Notes: a model not told the origin generated them from the letters alone. Shown: positions 7,441 to 15,000, numbered from the stretch's first letter. The stretch: 40,908 nucleotides of DNA from Lentisphaerota bacterium (GCA_012514035.1 JAAZBB010000070.1:1-40908), one strand, 5' to 3'. Program-made: numbers and translations.

Positions 7441-8982
7441 ATGACAGAAATGAAAGAAGCATTGCCCGGCCACGAAACCCAGTCGCACGAGATGAACTGC
7501 CCGAAATGCGGCCGGTTCGTCGGGGCGGTGACCAAGTGCCCGTATTGCGGGTCGAAGGTGGAAAAACGCATGAGCCTGATCGGATTGCGCTGGGCGGCGA
7601 TCTTGCTGGCGACCATTGGCCTGTTCCTGCTCTTTTTGATGGCCAAGCATCGGGATGTGCCCGTGGTCATGCTGGGCAACATCCAGCCGACGATGAACTT
7701 CGGCCAGATCCGCGTGATCGGGCAGGTGGAAACCGATGCCCGCCCCTTCCGCACCGGCACCGGCATGAGTTTCAATGTCTCCGACGGCACCGGGAAAATT
7801 ATCGTGTTCGTCAGCAAGAAGCAGATGGATGCCCTGACCGAGAGCAACCTTGTCCCCAAGGCCGGCGATGCCATCGATTTCGTCGGGAGCCTGAACATCT
7901 CGGACGAGCAGTCGTCGATGCGCCTGCTCAGCGTGAAGGAACTGCATTTGACGCGGGCCCCCGCCGCCGCCGTCCGCCTGGCGGACGTCACAACGGCCAT
8001 GAAAGGCACCGCGATCACGATCGCGGGCAAGGTGCTGGATGTATTCCCGCCGCCGGCCGACTCGAAGCGCCCCTATGCCCTGAAGATCAAGGACGATTCC
8101 GGCGAGCAGACGATCAACTTCTGGCAGGCGGAATACGATCAGATTGCCGACAAAGACATGCTCAACGGCGCCTGGGTGCGGGCGCGGGTGGAGGTGTCGA
8201 CGTACCAGAATAAACTGCAACTCAAGCTGGGCTCGGGACTCGATCTGGAGGTTTTGGAGGAACCACCGGCGGCGGTCGAAACGAAAACCCCCGCCCAGAA
8301 GGCGGCCGCGGCCTACCGCCAGGAGACCGCACCGCCGCGCGATTTCTCCCGGGGCCGGTCGGTGCCGGCGACCAGCCTGTCCGTCGGCGCGGTCACCGTG
8401 GACCAGGCCGGGCAGACTGTGCGAGTGCGCGGCCGCGTGGAATCCGTCAGCCCTCCGCAGGAGGGCACCCGGCAGCCTTATGCGGTGATGCTCGCGGACG
8501 GCGAGGCCTCCCTGCGCGTCTCGTACTGGTCCAACGTGAACGAAGTGATCACGGTGAAGCCCACACCCGGGGCGCTGTTCGAGATGGAAGGCGTGGTCGA
8601 GGTATACCGCGACAAGCCCCAGCTCAAGGTGCAAAGCGGCTACAAGGTCCGGCTGGTGGACGATACGCCGGCCTCCGCCCCCGCCGTGGACATCACGCAG
8701 GCCGTGGCGGTTTCCTCCATCGCCTTGGCCGACAAGGGCCAGGTGCGCGTGGTCCGGGGCACGCTGGGCGCACCGCGGGCCCTGCGGGGGGGCGTGGTAT
8801 ATCCTTTGACCGACGAGACCGGCACCATCGATCTGGTGCTGTGGGAGTCCATCATCCCCGGCGAAGTGCTCGGCGCCCTCGAGGAAGGAGCGCAGATTGC
8901 CGCAACCGGCGAAGTGGGCGAATATGAAGGCCAACTGCAGTTGAAGGCCGTGCCCGGATATTCCGCGATGGTAATTCCGTAA
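7441..8982 (+). CDS. Membrane-anchored zinc-ribbon protein with tandem OB-fold domains
   Basis: This 513-residue protein starts at the ATG at 7441, preceded by GAGGAGAA. An N-terminal zinc ribbon has four cysteines, C20-PKC23 and C33-PYC36. One transmembrane helix follows at about 49-68 (LRWAAILLATIGLFLLFLMA). The rest contains four successive OB-fold-like segments, at roughly 75-185, 205-300, 345-430 and 445-513. They share the pattern I-GKV or VRGRVES, then D-SGEQTINFW or DGEASLRVSYW, then LQLK, as in tRNA_anti/OB-fold nucleic-acid-binding domains. Topology suggests a short cytoplasmic zinc ribbon and external OB-folds, or the reverse. The last three OB-folds resemble each other and may be internal duplications. 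It heads a three-gene operon with a TctA-like membrane protein and a YdjM-like hydrolase. Binding partner and function are unknown. Confidence 0.85.
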   Translation: MTEMKEALPGHETQSHEMNCPKCGRFVGAVTKCPYCGSKVEKRMSLIGLRWAAILLATIGLFLLFLMAKHRDVPVVMLGNIQPTMNFGQIRVIGQVETDARPFRTGTGMSFNVSDGTGKIIVFVSKKQMDALTESNLVPKAGDAIDFVGSLNISDEQSSMRLLSVKELHLTRAPAAAVRLADVTTAMKGTAITIAGKVLDVFPPPADSKRPYALKIKDDSGEQTINFWQAEYDQIADKDMLNGAWVRARVEVSTYQNKLQLKLGSGLDLEVLEEPPAAVETKTPAQKAAAAYRQETAPPRDFSRGRSVPATSLSVGAVTVDQAGQTVRVRGRVESVSPPQEGTRQPYAVMLADGEASLRVSYWSNVNEVITVKPTPGALFEMEGVVEVYRDKPQLKVQSGYKVRLVDDTPASAPAVDITQAVAVSSIALADKGQVRVVRGTLGAPRALRGGVVYPLTDETGTIDLVLWESIIPGEVLGALEEGAQIAATGEVGEYEGQLQLKAVPGYSAMVIP

Positions 8983-9001
8983 CCCGCAGGGAGGCGACCG
9001 C

Positions 9002-10336
9002 ATGTCCCCATTTTGGATTGTTCTGTTGTCGGTCAGCGCCGGGACGGTGCTTTCGAGCGTGCTGGCCTGCCTGCCGGGCCTGCACGTCTACAACGTGATG
9101 GGCGCGATGGTGCTGGGCATCCTGGCGCTGGAGGAAACGGCGTTTGCCATTCCCTCCGATGTGTTTTTGCCTGCCATGACCGGGATGATCGTGGGCTGGG
9201 CCATGCTCAACACCATTCCGGCCGTGCTGCTGGGCACGCCCGACGAATCGGCGATGTTCACGGTCCTGCCCGGCCAGAAGTACCTCATGGCGGGCCGCGG
9301 CTTCGAAGGCACGATGATCACGGCAGTCGGCGGCCTGGCCGGGGCCTTTTTCCTGGTGTGCGTGGTGGCGCCCTGCGCCCCGCGCTACCTGCCGGTTTCC
9401 CAGCAGGTGCTCAAGGGCCACATGCACTGGGTGCTGTGGATCATCATCACCTTCATGCTGATGTCCGAGTGGCCCAAGGGCGGCAACCGGGGCGTCGCCG
9501 GCTGGGCCAAGTTCTATGACGCCTGGAAGACGCTGCTGGCCGGGCTGGCCACCTTCTTCCTGGCGGGCATGCTGGGCTTCATCCTGCTAACCCGCTCTCC
9601 TGTCAGCCACGAGGTGGCCTTCCAGAATATCATGCCGGCGTTTGTCGGCCTGTTCGCGATTCCCTGGTGCCTGCTGAACATGATCTCGGCGGCAGACGTG
9701 CCCAAGCAGAAGCCGGCCAAGAGCCTCGCGATCAACGGCGACGTCATCCTGCGGTCCGTGTGGTCCGGCGGGCTGGGAGGCGGCATTGCGGCCTACTTCC
9801 CGATTGTGACTGGCGGCGTCGGCGGCATGCTGGCGGGGCATGCCACCGCCCAGCGCGACGAGCGGATTTTCATCATGGGCCAGGGCGTCTCCAAATTCAT
9901 CTATTACGTCGGCGCCTTCATGCTGCTGTTCGTACCGGGGCTGAATCTGACCCGCGGCGGCGGAGCATGGATGATCAAGGCGCTCTACACGCCCGCCGGC
10001 AAGACCGACTACTATATGATCCTGGGCAGCATCGCCGTCGCCTCGGCCATTTCCTACCTGATGATGGAGCCACTGACCCGGGTGGTACTGCGGTTCATCG
10101 ACCGCTACAACTACCGCCACGTCTCGACGGTGGCCCTGGCGATCATCATCGTGATGGTCGTGGCCGTGACGGGCTGGACCGGGCTGTTCATCGCGTTGGT
10201 CGGGACGGGCATCGGGCTGCTGCCGGTTCTGTTCGGCTCGCGGCGCCTCAATTGTCTGGGCATCCTGCTGCTGCCGATCGCGTGCAACATGTCCGGCTTC
10301 GGCGAAGTCATCACCGGCTGGCTCGGGCTGACCTAG
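9002..10336 (+). CDS. TctA-like polytopic membrane protein (COG1784-type)
   Basis: This 444-residue protein consists almost entirely of hydrophobic helices; I count about ten or eleven. It resembles the TctA/DUF112 family, especially the COG1784 branch described mainly in archaea and some bacteria. TctA proteins are the large membrane subunit of tripartite tricarboxylate transporters. Glycine-rich loops typical of the fold are visible as TIPAVLLGTPDESAMFTVLPG (about 72-92) and FPIVTGGVGGMLAGHATAQR (about 262-281), the two inverted-repeat substrate loops. No TctB or TctC (periplasmic binding protein) gene is nearby, so this is probably not a classical tripartite transporter. GGAGG lies before the ATG, and the gene follows the OB-fold gene by 19 bases. 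The substrate is unknown. Confidence 0.85.
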   Translation: MSPFWIVLLSVSAGTVLSSVLACLPGLHVYNVMGAMVLGILALEETAFAIPSDVFLPAMTGMIVGWAMLNTIPAVLLGTPDESAMFTVLPGQKYLMAGRGFEGTMITAVGGLAGAFFLVCVVAPCAPRYLPVSQQVLKGHMHWVLWIIITFMLMSEWPKGGNRGVAGWAKFYDAWKTLLAGLATFFLAGMLGFILLTRSPVSHEVAFQNIMPAFVGLFAIPWCLLNMISAADVPKQKPAKSLAINGDVILRSVWSGGLGGGIAAYFPIVTGGVGGMLAGHATAQRDERIFIMGQGVSKFIYYVGAFMLLFVPGLNLTRGGGAWMIKALYTPAGKTDYYMILGSIAVASAISYLMMEPLTRVVLRFIDRYNYRHVSTVALAIIIVMVVAVTGWTGLFIALVGTGIGLLPVLFGSRRLNCLGILLLPIACNMSGFGEVITGWLGLT

Positions 10337-10354
10337 CAACCAAGGAGAACAACA

Positions 10355-11386
10355 ATGAAGGGATTCTCGCATTTCATGTCCGGGGTTGCGGTGGCCTCGT
10401 TCGGCCCCTGGGCCATCGAAGCAGCCCGCAACGGCAATCCGCTCTTCTTCATACTCGGCGGCGCCTGCGGCATCCTGCCCGACACCATTGACTTCAAGTT
10501 CTACCGCTTCTTCTACAAGCACGACGTCTATGTCGAACCCGACCCGCAGGCGCCGGACCCGCAATATGTCGCCGATGAGGTCGCCCGAACCATCGCCCTG
10601 GCCGTGGACGAAAAGCGCTACATCCGCCTCAAGCTGTCCTCCATCCGCCTTGGCGCCGATTTCTGGCAGCAGTACGCCGTCACGTTCGACAACGACAAGC
10701 TCGAGGTCGCGGTCAAGTTCGGTCCCGTGGTCAACACCGGCCAGGTGCCGGTGGAGGGCACGGAGAACCGCTATCCGACCGTCGCCCGCGCCAAGATCAA
10801 GGCCAAGGTCATCCAGACCTATGATGCCGCGCTGAAGGTGGATATCTTCGACGGCCCGACCATCGGCTTCAATCCCCTGCCGAACGGCGATCTCGACCTG
10901 GAATTTCTGCCTTGGCACCGCGAGTGGTCGCACTCCCTCACGGTCGGCGCGATCCTGGGCGTGCTCGTCGGAGCGGTGGCCTGGCTCGCCTCCGGCTGGG
11001 CCATGGCCTGGCAATGCTTCGTCACGATCGCCGCCTGCTACGGCGTGCATGTCGTGGAGGACCAGCTCGGCCACATGGGCTCGAACATCTTCTATCCGAT
11101 CACGAAGCTGCGCACCCCCGGACTGCACTGGATGCACTCGGGCGACGGCTTGCCCAACTTCCTGACCGTCTGGATTTCCTGCCTGCTGATCTTCTGGAAC
11201 CTCTACCGGGGCCAGCCCAACATGACCTATCATTTCACCTTCCTGCATCTGATGATGGTCGGCCTGGTGGTGCCCGGACTGGCTTTTGGAGCCCTGCGCT
11301 GGCTCCTGAACCGCGGACAACGGGTCGAAGTAGCGGCCGGCGACGACGCCGACGACGAGTGGAACGAATCCAAGGCGGCGGGCTGA
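10355..11386 (+). CDS. YdjM-like membrane-bound metal-dependent hydrolase with a large insertion
   Basis: This 343-residue protein has the pattern of the YdjM/COG1988 family of predicted inner-membrane metal-dependent hydrolases. His6 lies in KGFSHFMSG, acidic residues in GILPDTIDF (39-47), the core motif HREWSHS at 188-194, and VHVVEDQLGHMGSN at 231-244 with likely metal ligands His232, Asp236 and His240. Several transmembrane helices follow HREWSHS. About 130 soluble residues (55-185) separate the first acidic motif from HREWSHS. This insertion contains KRYIRLKLSSIRLGADFW and beta-rich sequence and is longer than I would expect for the family. AAGGAG precedes the ATG, 18 bases after the TctA-like gene. 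The reaction is unknown even for characterised family members as far as I know. Confidence 0.83.
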   Translation: MKGFSHFMSGVAVASFGPWAIEAARNGNPLFFILGGACGILPDTIDFKFYRFFYKHDVYVEPDPQAPDPQYVADEVARTIALAVDEKRYIRLKLSSIRLGADFWQQYAVTFDNDKLEVAVKFGPVVNTGQVPVEGTENRYPTVARAKIKAKVIQTYDAALKVDIFDGPTIGFNPLPNGDLDLEFLPWHREWSHSLTVGAILGVLVGAVAWLASGWAMAWQCFVTIAACYGVHVVEDQLGHMGSNIFYPITKLRTPGLHWMHSGDGLPNFLTVWISCLLIFWNLYRGQPNMTYHFTFLHLMMVGLVVPGLAFGALRWLLNRGQRVEVAAGDDADDEWNESKAAG

Positions 11387-11406
11387 CGCCACCGCCTGGG
11401 TCAATT

Positions 11407-11513
11407 TTCCACACAATGGAATCCGGCAGCGGCCGGATCGCGGTTTTTCCACACTGTGGAAAAAAGAGGCCGATTTTTCCACACAATGGAAAGAATGTTT
11501 CCACGGTGTGGAA
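11407..11513. repeat. Cluster of four TTCCAC/GTGGAA palindromes
   Basis: Four 15-bp copies lie at 11407-11421, 11447-11461, 11477-11491 and 11499-11513. Copy 2 (TTCCACACTGTGGAA) is a perfect palindrome around a central C; copy 4 (TTCCACGGTGTGGAA) matches at 6 of 7 arm positions; copies 1 and 3 are identical (TTCCACACAATGGAA) and match only in the outer TTCCA/TGGAA. Copies are flanked by T or A runs. Their centres are 40, 30 and 22 bases apart. They fill the gap between the hydrolase stop and the FMN riboswitch. They could be operators, partial terminators, or members of a dispersed family. Confidence 0.75.
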
Positions 11514-11525
11514 AATCGGATCTAA

Positions 11526-11543
11526 CGCGGCAGGGAAGCCGCG
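11526..11543 (+). terminator. Possible terminator hairpin after the OB-fold operon
   Basis: A perfect CGCGGC/GCCGCG stem with a 6-base loop is followed by a T-rich stretch (GGAATTCTTGATTTCT) rather than a clean U-run. It lies 140 bp past the hydrolase stop and before the riboswitch. A second perfect stem, CGCAGG/CCTGCG, is at 11568-11584. Weak evidence. Confidence 0.3.
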
Positions 11544-11600
11544 CGGAATTCTTGATTTCTCCTGTTGCGCAGGATGGGCCTGCGTGATAGGGTATTGGAT

Positions 11601-11708
11601 GTCTTCAGGGCGTGGTGAAATTCCCGACCGGCGGTACAGCCCGCGAGCCGACAGGCAGACAAGGTGCGATTCCTTGGCCGACAGTACACAGTCTGGATGG
11701 AAGAAGAC
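11601..11708 (+). ncRNA. FMN riboswitch (RFN element)
   Basis: All conserved blocks of the RFN element are present in order: closing stem GTCTTC (11601-11606) with GAAGAC (11703-11708), GGTGAAATTCCC (11614-11625), GACCGGCGGTA (11626-11636), CCCGCGAGCC (11640-11649), GGTGCGATTCC (11663-11673), CCGACAGT (11678-11685) and GTCTGGATGGAAGAAG (11691-11706). It lies directly upstream of ribBA, its usual target, and binds FMN to shut down riboflavin synthesis. Confidence 0.96.
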
Positions 11709-11773
11709 CCGCGGTATCTGACCGCCGCTCTCTCCCCTCCCCCGCCCGAATACAGAAAGGTTTTCGGTCTTTC
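11709..11773 (+). promoter_or_regulatory. Probable expression platform of the FMN riboswitch
   Basis: Between the aptamer and the ribBA start there is a small hairpin GCGGT/ACCGC (11711-11725) and a second pairing CCGAA/TTCGG (11746-11767). The latter encloses AAAGG, the only ribosome-site-like sequence. No run of U follows a strong stem, so translational control by hiding the ribosome site is more likely than termination. This is inference from pairing by eye. Confidence 0.4.
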
Positions 11774-12997
11774 ATGGCGATGGATACCGCCGGTCAAGAG
11801 TCGGTCTTCTGTTCGGTCGAGGAGGCGCTGGACATCCTGCGCGCCGGCGGCATGTTGCTGGTCGTGGACGATGAAAACCGGGAGAACGAGGGAGATTTGG
11901 TCGCCGCGGGGGAAAAGATCACGCCGGAAATGGTCAATTTCATGGCCACCCACGGCCGGGGTCTGATTTGCGTGCCGATGGAGGAGCCGCGCCTGTGCCA
12001 ACTGGGCCTGGGCCGCATGGCTCCGCTGGATGAACGCGACCTTTACCGGACCGCCTTCACGGTGTCGGTGGACGCCCGGAAGGGCATCACCACGGGCATC
12101 AGCGCCTTCGACCGGGCGCATACCATCCGCCTGCTGGCCGCTGCCCAGGCGCGGACCGACGATTTCATCCGGCCCGGCCATGTCTTTCCGTTGCAGGCCG
12201 TGCCCGGAGGCGTCCTGCGCCGCACGGGTCATACCGAAGCGGCCGTGGACCTGGCCCGGCTGGCCGGCCTCGTTCCCGTCGGCGTCATCTGCGAAGTCAT
12301 GCACGACAACGGCCAGATGGCGCGGCTGCCGGACCTGATGGAATTCGCCCGGCGTCATCAATTCCGCATCCTGACGGTGGCGGCCCTGGTCGCCTGGCGC
12401 CGGGCGCGGGAGAAAACCGTCCGCCGGGAAACCGAGGTGGACCTGCCCACCGAATTCGGCGATTTCCGCCTGCATCTGTACGCCGACGTGCATACCGGCG
12501 CCCACCATGTGGCCCTGGTTCATGGCGAACCCTGGACGCAACCGGCCCCCCTGGTCCGCATCCATTCGGAATGTCTGACGGGCGATGTGTTTGGCTCGCG
12601 CCGGTGCGATTGCGGCAGCCAGCTTCACGCCGCCCTGCGGCAAATCGCCGCCGCGGGCCATGGCGCGCTGCTCTACATGCGGCAGGAGGGCCGCGGCATT
12701 GGGTTGGCCGCCAAGATGCATGCCTATGCCCTTCAGGAACAGGGCCTGGATACCGTGGAGGCGAATCTGCAGCTGGGATACGGCGCCGATCTGCGCGACT
12801 ACGGCATCGGCGCCCAGATGCTGCTGGATTTGGGCATCCACCGCCTGCGGCTGCTGACCAACAACCCCCGCAAGGTGGTCGGCATCCAGGGCTACGGCCT
12901 GGAAATCGTGGAGCGGGTGCCGATCGTCTTCCCCCCCACCCCGCATAACGAACGATATCTGAAAACCAAAAAGGAAAAACTGGGCCACCTGATCTGA
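11774..12997 (+). CDS. ribBA: Bifunctional DHBP synthase / GTP cyclohydrolase II
   Basis: This 407-residue enzyme makes the two precursors of lumazine: dihydroxybutanone phosphate from ribulose 5-phosphate (RibB domain, about 10-210) and the pyrimidine from GTP (RibA domain, about 225-400). RibB motifs are DDENRENEGD (32-41) and the run from TVSVDARKG to ISAFDRAHTI (96-118). RibA shows the zinc-binding cysteines C267, C278 and C280 in SECLTGDVFGSRRCDCG, plus RQEGRGIGLAAK (303-314) and RLLTNNPRK (359-367). Both domains look complete. I start at the ATG at 11774 (MAMDTAGQES); an in-frame ATG at 11780 is possible, and the longer frame upstream runs through the riboswitch. It is the first gene of the FMN-regulated operon; ribH follows after 15 bases. 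Confidence 0.97.
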   Translation: MAMDTAGQESVFCSVEEALDILRAGGMLLVVDDENRENEGDLVAAGEKITPEMVNFMATHGRGLICVPMEEPRLCQLGLGRMAPLDERDLYRTAFTVSVDARKGITTGISAFDRAHTIRLLAAAQARTDDFIRPGHVFPLQAVPGGVLRRTGHTEAAVDLARLAGLVPVGVICEVMHDNGQMARLPDLMEFARRHQFRILTVAALVAWRRAREKTVRRETEVDLPTEFGDFRLHLYADVHTGAHHVALVHGEPWTQPAPLVRIHSECLTGDVFGSRRCDCGSQLHAALRQIAAAGHGALLYMRQEGRGIGLAAKMHAYALQEQGLDTVEANLQLGYGADLRDYGIGAQMLLDLGIHRLRLLTNNPRKVVGIQGYGLEIVERVPIVFPPTPHNERYLKTKKEKLGHLI

Positions 12998-13012
12998 CCC
13001 GGAAAGGACACC

Positions 13013-13483
13013 ATGAAATGCAAGGAATACAGCGGCCGCCTGAACGCCCAGGGGCTCCGGTTCGGCCTGGTGGTCAGCCGGCACAACGACCTGTTCACCG
13101 GCCAGCTCCTGAAGGGCGCCCTCGACTGCCTCGCCCGCCACGGAGCAGATGAAAAAAACATCGAAATCGTCTGGGTCCCCGGGGCCTTTGAACAACCCCT
13201 CGCCATCAGGAAACTGGCGCAAACCGGCCGGTTCGACGCCCTCGTGGCGCTCGGCGCCGTGGTCCAGGGCGCCACGCCCCATGCCGGCCTCATCAATGCC
13301 CAGGTCGCCCGCGCTCTCACCCAGATCAGCCTGGAAACCGGCCTGCCGGTCGCCGATGGCATCGTGGCCGCGGACAACCTCGATCAGGCCATCGAACGCT
13401 GCGGCAGCAAGGCCGGCAATCGCGGCTGGCACGCCGCCCAAACCGCCATCGAAATGGCCGCCCTGATGAAGGCGATCGGCTAA
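13013..13483 (+). CDS. ribH: 6,7-dimethyl-8-ribityllumazine synthase
   Basis: This 156-residue protein has the normal length of lumazine synthase, which condenses dihydroxybutanone phosphate with the pyrimidine made by RibD. Recognisable elements are LVVSRHND (19-26), the VPGAFE loop (55-60), ALGAVVQGATPH (79-90, with catalytic His90) and AIERCGSKAGNRG (126-138, with the phosphate-binding Arg129). Several usually conserved residues differ: the aromatic residue of SRFN is His24, GATPHF is followed by Ala-Gly instead of the usual aromatic-acidic pair, and PV-FG is PVADG (Asp115). GGAAAGGA precedes the ATG. The position between ribBA and the other rib genes supports a real RibH role despite these changes. 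Confidence 0.93.
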   Translation: MKCKEYSGRLNAQGLRFGLVVSRHNDLFTGQLLKGALDCLARHGADEKNIEIVWVPGAFEQPLAIRKLAQTGRFDALVALGAVVQGATPHAGLINAQVARALTQISLETGLPVADGIVAADNLDQAIERCGSKAGNRGWHAAQTAIEMAALMKAIG

Positions 13484-13592
13484 CCGCCGAAAAACATGGA
13501 CATGAGGGATTATTGGAACATGGGAATGATGGCGCGTTGGAAAAACCGCCTCTTATTCCTGGACTCCTCCCCGACCTGAAAGGAGCCCCCCC
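13484..13592 (+). promoter_or_regulatory. ribH-nusB spacer with repeat-like tract and C7 run
   Basis: This 109-bp spacer contains a TTATTGGAACATGGGAAT/GCGTTGGAA tract (13510-13545), which resembles degenerate intergenic repeats. It ends in AAAGGAG followed by seven Cs (13586-13592) and the nusB ATG. No convincing promoter was found, but this is the only gap in the rib operon long enough for one. Confidence 0.35.
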
Positions 13593-14090
13593 ATGGGAAG
13601 CCGCCACGAAGCCCGCGAATGGGCGCTGCAGTTTCTTTTCCAGTCCGAATTCAACCAGGAGGAATCCCTCGACGAAGGATTCCGGCTGTTCTGGGAAAAC
13701 ATGGACGCGGAGGCGCCCGCAGCTGATATGCAGGCGCGGAACAGCCCCGCGCGCGTCCGCACCCGCCAGTTCGCCGAAGAACTGGCCCGCGGGGTGATTG
13801 CCCACCATCAGGACATTGACCCGTTGATCGCCAAATACGCCGACAACTGGGAAATCGCCCGGATGGGCACCGTGGACCGCAATGCCATGCGCATCGCGGC
13901 CTTCGAGATGCTGTATCGCGACGACATTCCGCCGGTCGTCTCGATCAATGAAGCGGTGGAACTCGCCAAGGCCTACAGTTCCATCGAATCCGGCAAGTTC
14001 GTCAACGGCATCCTGGACCGGATCCGCCTGGGATTGGACCGGCCGGCGCGGGCGCCCCAGATGCCGCCGTCCGGCCGGACGGAGACATAG
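13593..14090 (+). CDS. nusB: Transcription antitermination factor NusB
   Basis: This 165-residue all-helical protein matches NusB, which binds boxA RNA with NusE (ribosomal protein S10) and supports rRNA antitermination. Visible signatures are SRHEAREWALQFLFQSEFNQ at the N-terminus, LIAKYADNWEIARMGTVDRN in the middle, and the typical end AAFEMLYRDDIPPVVSINEA followed by VELAKAYSSIESGKFVNGIL. A 20-residue proline-rich tail (RPARAPQMPPSGRTET) extends beyond the usual C-terminus. AAAGGAG plus a C7 spacer precedes the ATG. Placement next to ribH is common in bacteria; here ftsY follows after 10 bases. Confidence 0.96.
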   Translation: MGSRHEAREWALQFLFQSEFNQEESLDEGFRLFWENMDAEAPAADMQARNSPARVRTRQFAEELARGVIAHHQDIDPLIAKYADNWEIARMGTVDRNAMRIAAFEMLYRDDIPPVVSINEAVELAKAYSSIESGKFVNGILDRIRLGLDRPARAPQMPPSGRTET

Positions 14091-14100
14091 GGTCCGGCCG

Positions 14101-15000
14101 ATGGGTTCCTGGTTCCAGAGCCTGCGCAAGACACGCGACCGCCTGGTCGACGCGCTGCGGGCCGTATCCGCGCCGACGCTTGCCGCCCCGGAAACCAGGG
14201 AGGAGATCGCCAACCTGCTCATCACCGCCGACGTGCCCATGCGCCTGGTCCAATCCCTGTCGCGCGAGTGGGAACAGTCCGCCTCGCGCCGGGAGTCCCT
14301 GGCAGCCACCTTGCGCCGGGTACTGGTGGCGGCGCTTGAACCCGCTCCCACACTGGATTGGCATGCCCTGCCCGATCCGTGTACCATCCTGCTGGTGGGA
14401 GTGAACGGCTCCGGCAAAACCACGACCGCGGCCAAACTGGCCCGGATGGCCCTGCTGGCCGGCCGCCGGCCGCTCCTGGGCGCGACCGACACCTTCCGCG
14501 CCGCCGGATCGCATCAACTCAAGCTGTGGGCCGAACGCCTTGGCTGCGAGGCCGTGATAGGCGCCACGGGCGGCGATGCCGCGGCGGTGGCCTATGACGC
14601 CATCGACGCCGCCCTCGCCCGCGGGTGCGACACCGTAATCGTGGACACGGCCGGCCGCATGCACACCCGGGAACCGCTGATGCGGGAACTCCAGAAACTG
14701 GGCGCCGCCATGGCCAAACGGCTGCCGGGGGCGCCTCACCACACCTGGGTCGTGCTGGATGCCATGCTCGGCCAAAATGCCGTCGTACAGGCACGCCAGT
14801 TCCACGAAATGACTTCGCTGACCGGGGCCATCGTCACCAAGCTCGACGGCAGTTCAAAGGCCGGCTTTCTGTTCGCAGTCCGACAGGAATTGGAGCTGCC
14901 CATCTTCTTTGCGGGGCTGGGCGAAGCCATGGATGACCTGGTTCCCTTCGATCCCGCCGCCTTCGCCGATGCCCTTGTGAACGGAGACGAATTGAAATGA
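14101..15000 (+). CDS. ftsY: Signal recognition particle receptor FtsY (NG domain only)
   Basis: This 299-residue GTPase receives SRP-bound nascent chains at the membrane. It contains a helical N domain (1-85) and the G domain: P-loop GVNGSGKTT (100-108), DTFRAAGSHQL (130-140), DTAGR (182-186), TKLDGSSKAG (246-255) and FAGLGEAMDDLVPFD (270-284). The acidic A domain of E. coli FtsY is absent and the protein begins directly at the N domain with an amphipathic SWFQSLRKTRDRL, which may mediate membrane contact; short FtsY forms are known in other bacteria. DTFRAAGSHQL departs from the usual DTFRAAAVEQL by replacing the glutamate. I start at the ATG at 14101; a longer frame overlapping nusB is not coding. 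The stop overlaps the ribD start as ATGA. Confidence 0.95.
   Translation: MGSWFQSLRKTRDRLVDALRAVSAPTLAAPETREEIANLLITADVPMRLVQSLSREWEQSASRRESLAATLRRVLVAALEPAPTLDWHALPDPCTILLVGVNGSGKTTTAAKLARMALLAGRRPLLGATDTFRAAGSHQLKLWAERLGCEAVIGATGGDAAAVAYDAIDAALARGCDTVIVDTAGRMHTREPLMRELQKLGAAMAKRLPGAPHHTWVVLDAMLGQNAVVQARQFHEMTSLTGAIVTKLDGSSKAGFLFAVRQELELPIFFAGLGEAMDDLVPFDPAAFADALVNGDELK

Noticed and set aside
7414..9003. Minus-strand open frame of 529 codons opposite the OB-fold gene
   Set aside because: Antisense shadow; the plus strand has the zinc ribbon, membrane helix and OB-fold pattern.
7441..11386. OB-fold operon as a classical tripartite tricarboxylate transporter
   Set aside because: No TctB or TctC-like gene is present and the neighbours are unrelated to solute-binding proteins.
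11407..11513. Palindrome cluster as a CRISPR array
   Set aside because: Copies are only 15 bp, spacers are 7-25 bp and unequal, and no cas gene is nearby.
9587..13441. Minus-strand open frames of 631 and 639 codons (9587-11482, 11522-13441)
   Set aside because: They lie opposite well-recognised genes (TctA-like, YdjM-like, ribBA, ribH) and have His/Gln/Gly-rich composition typical of antisense shadows in GC-rich DNA.
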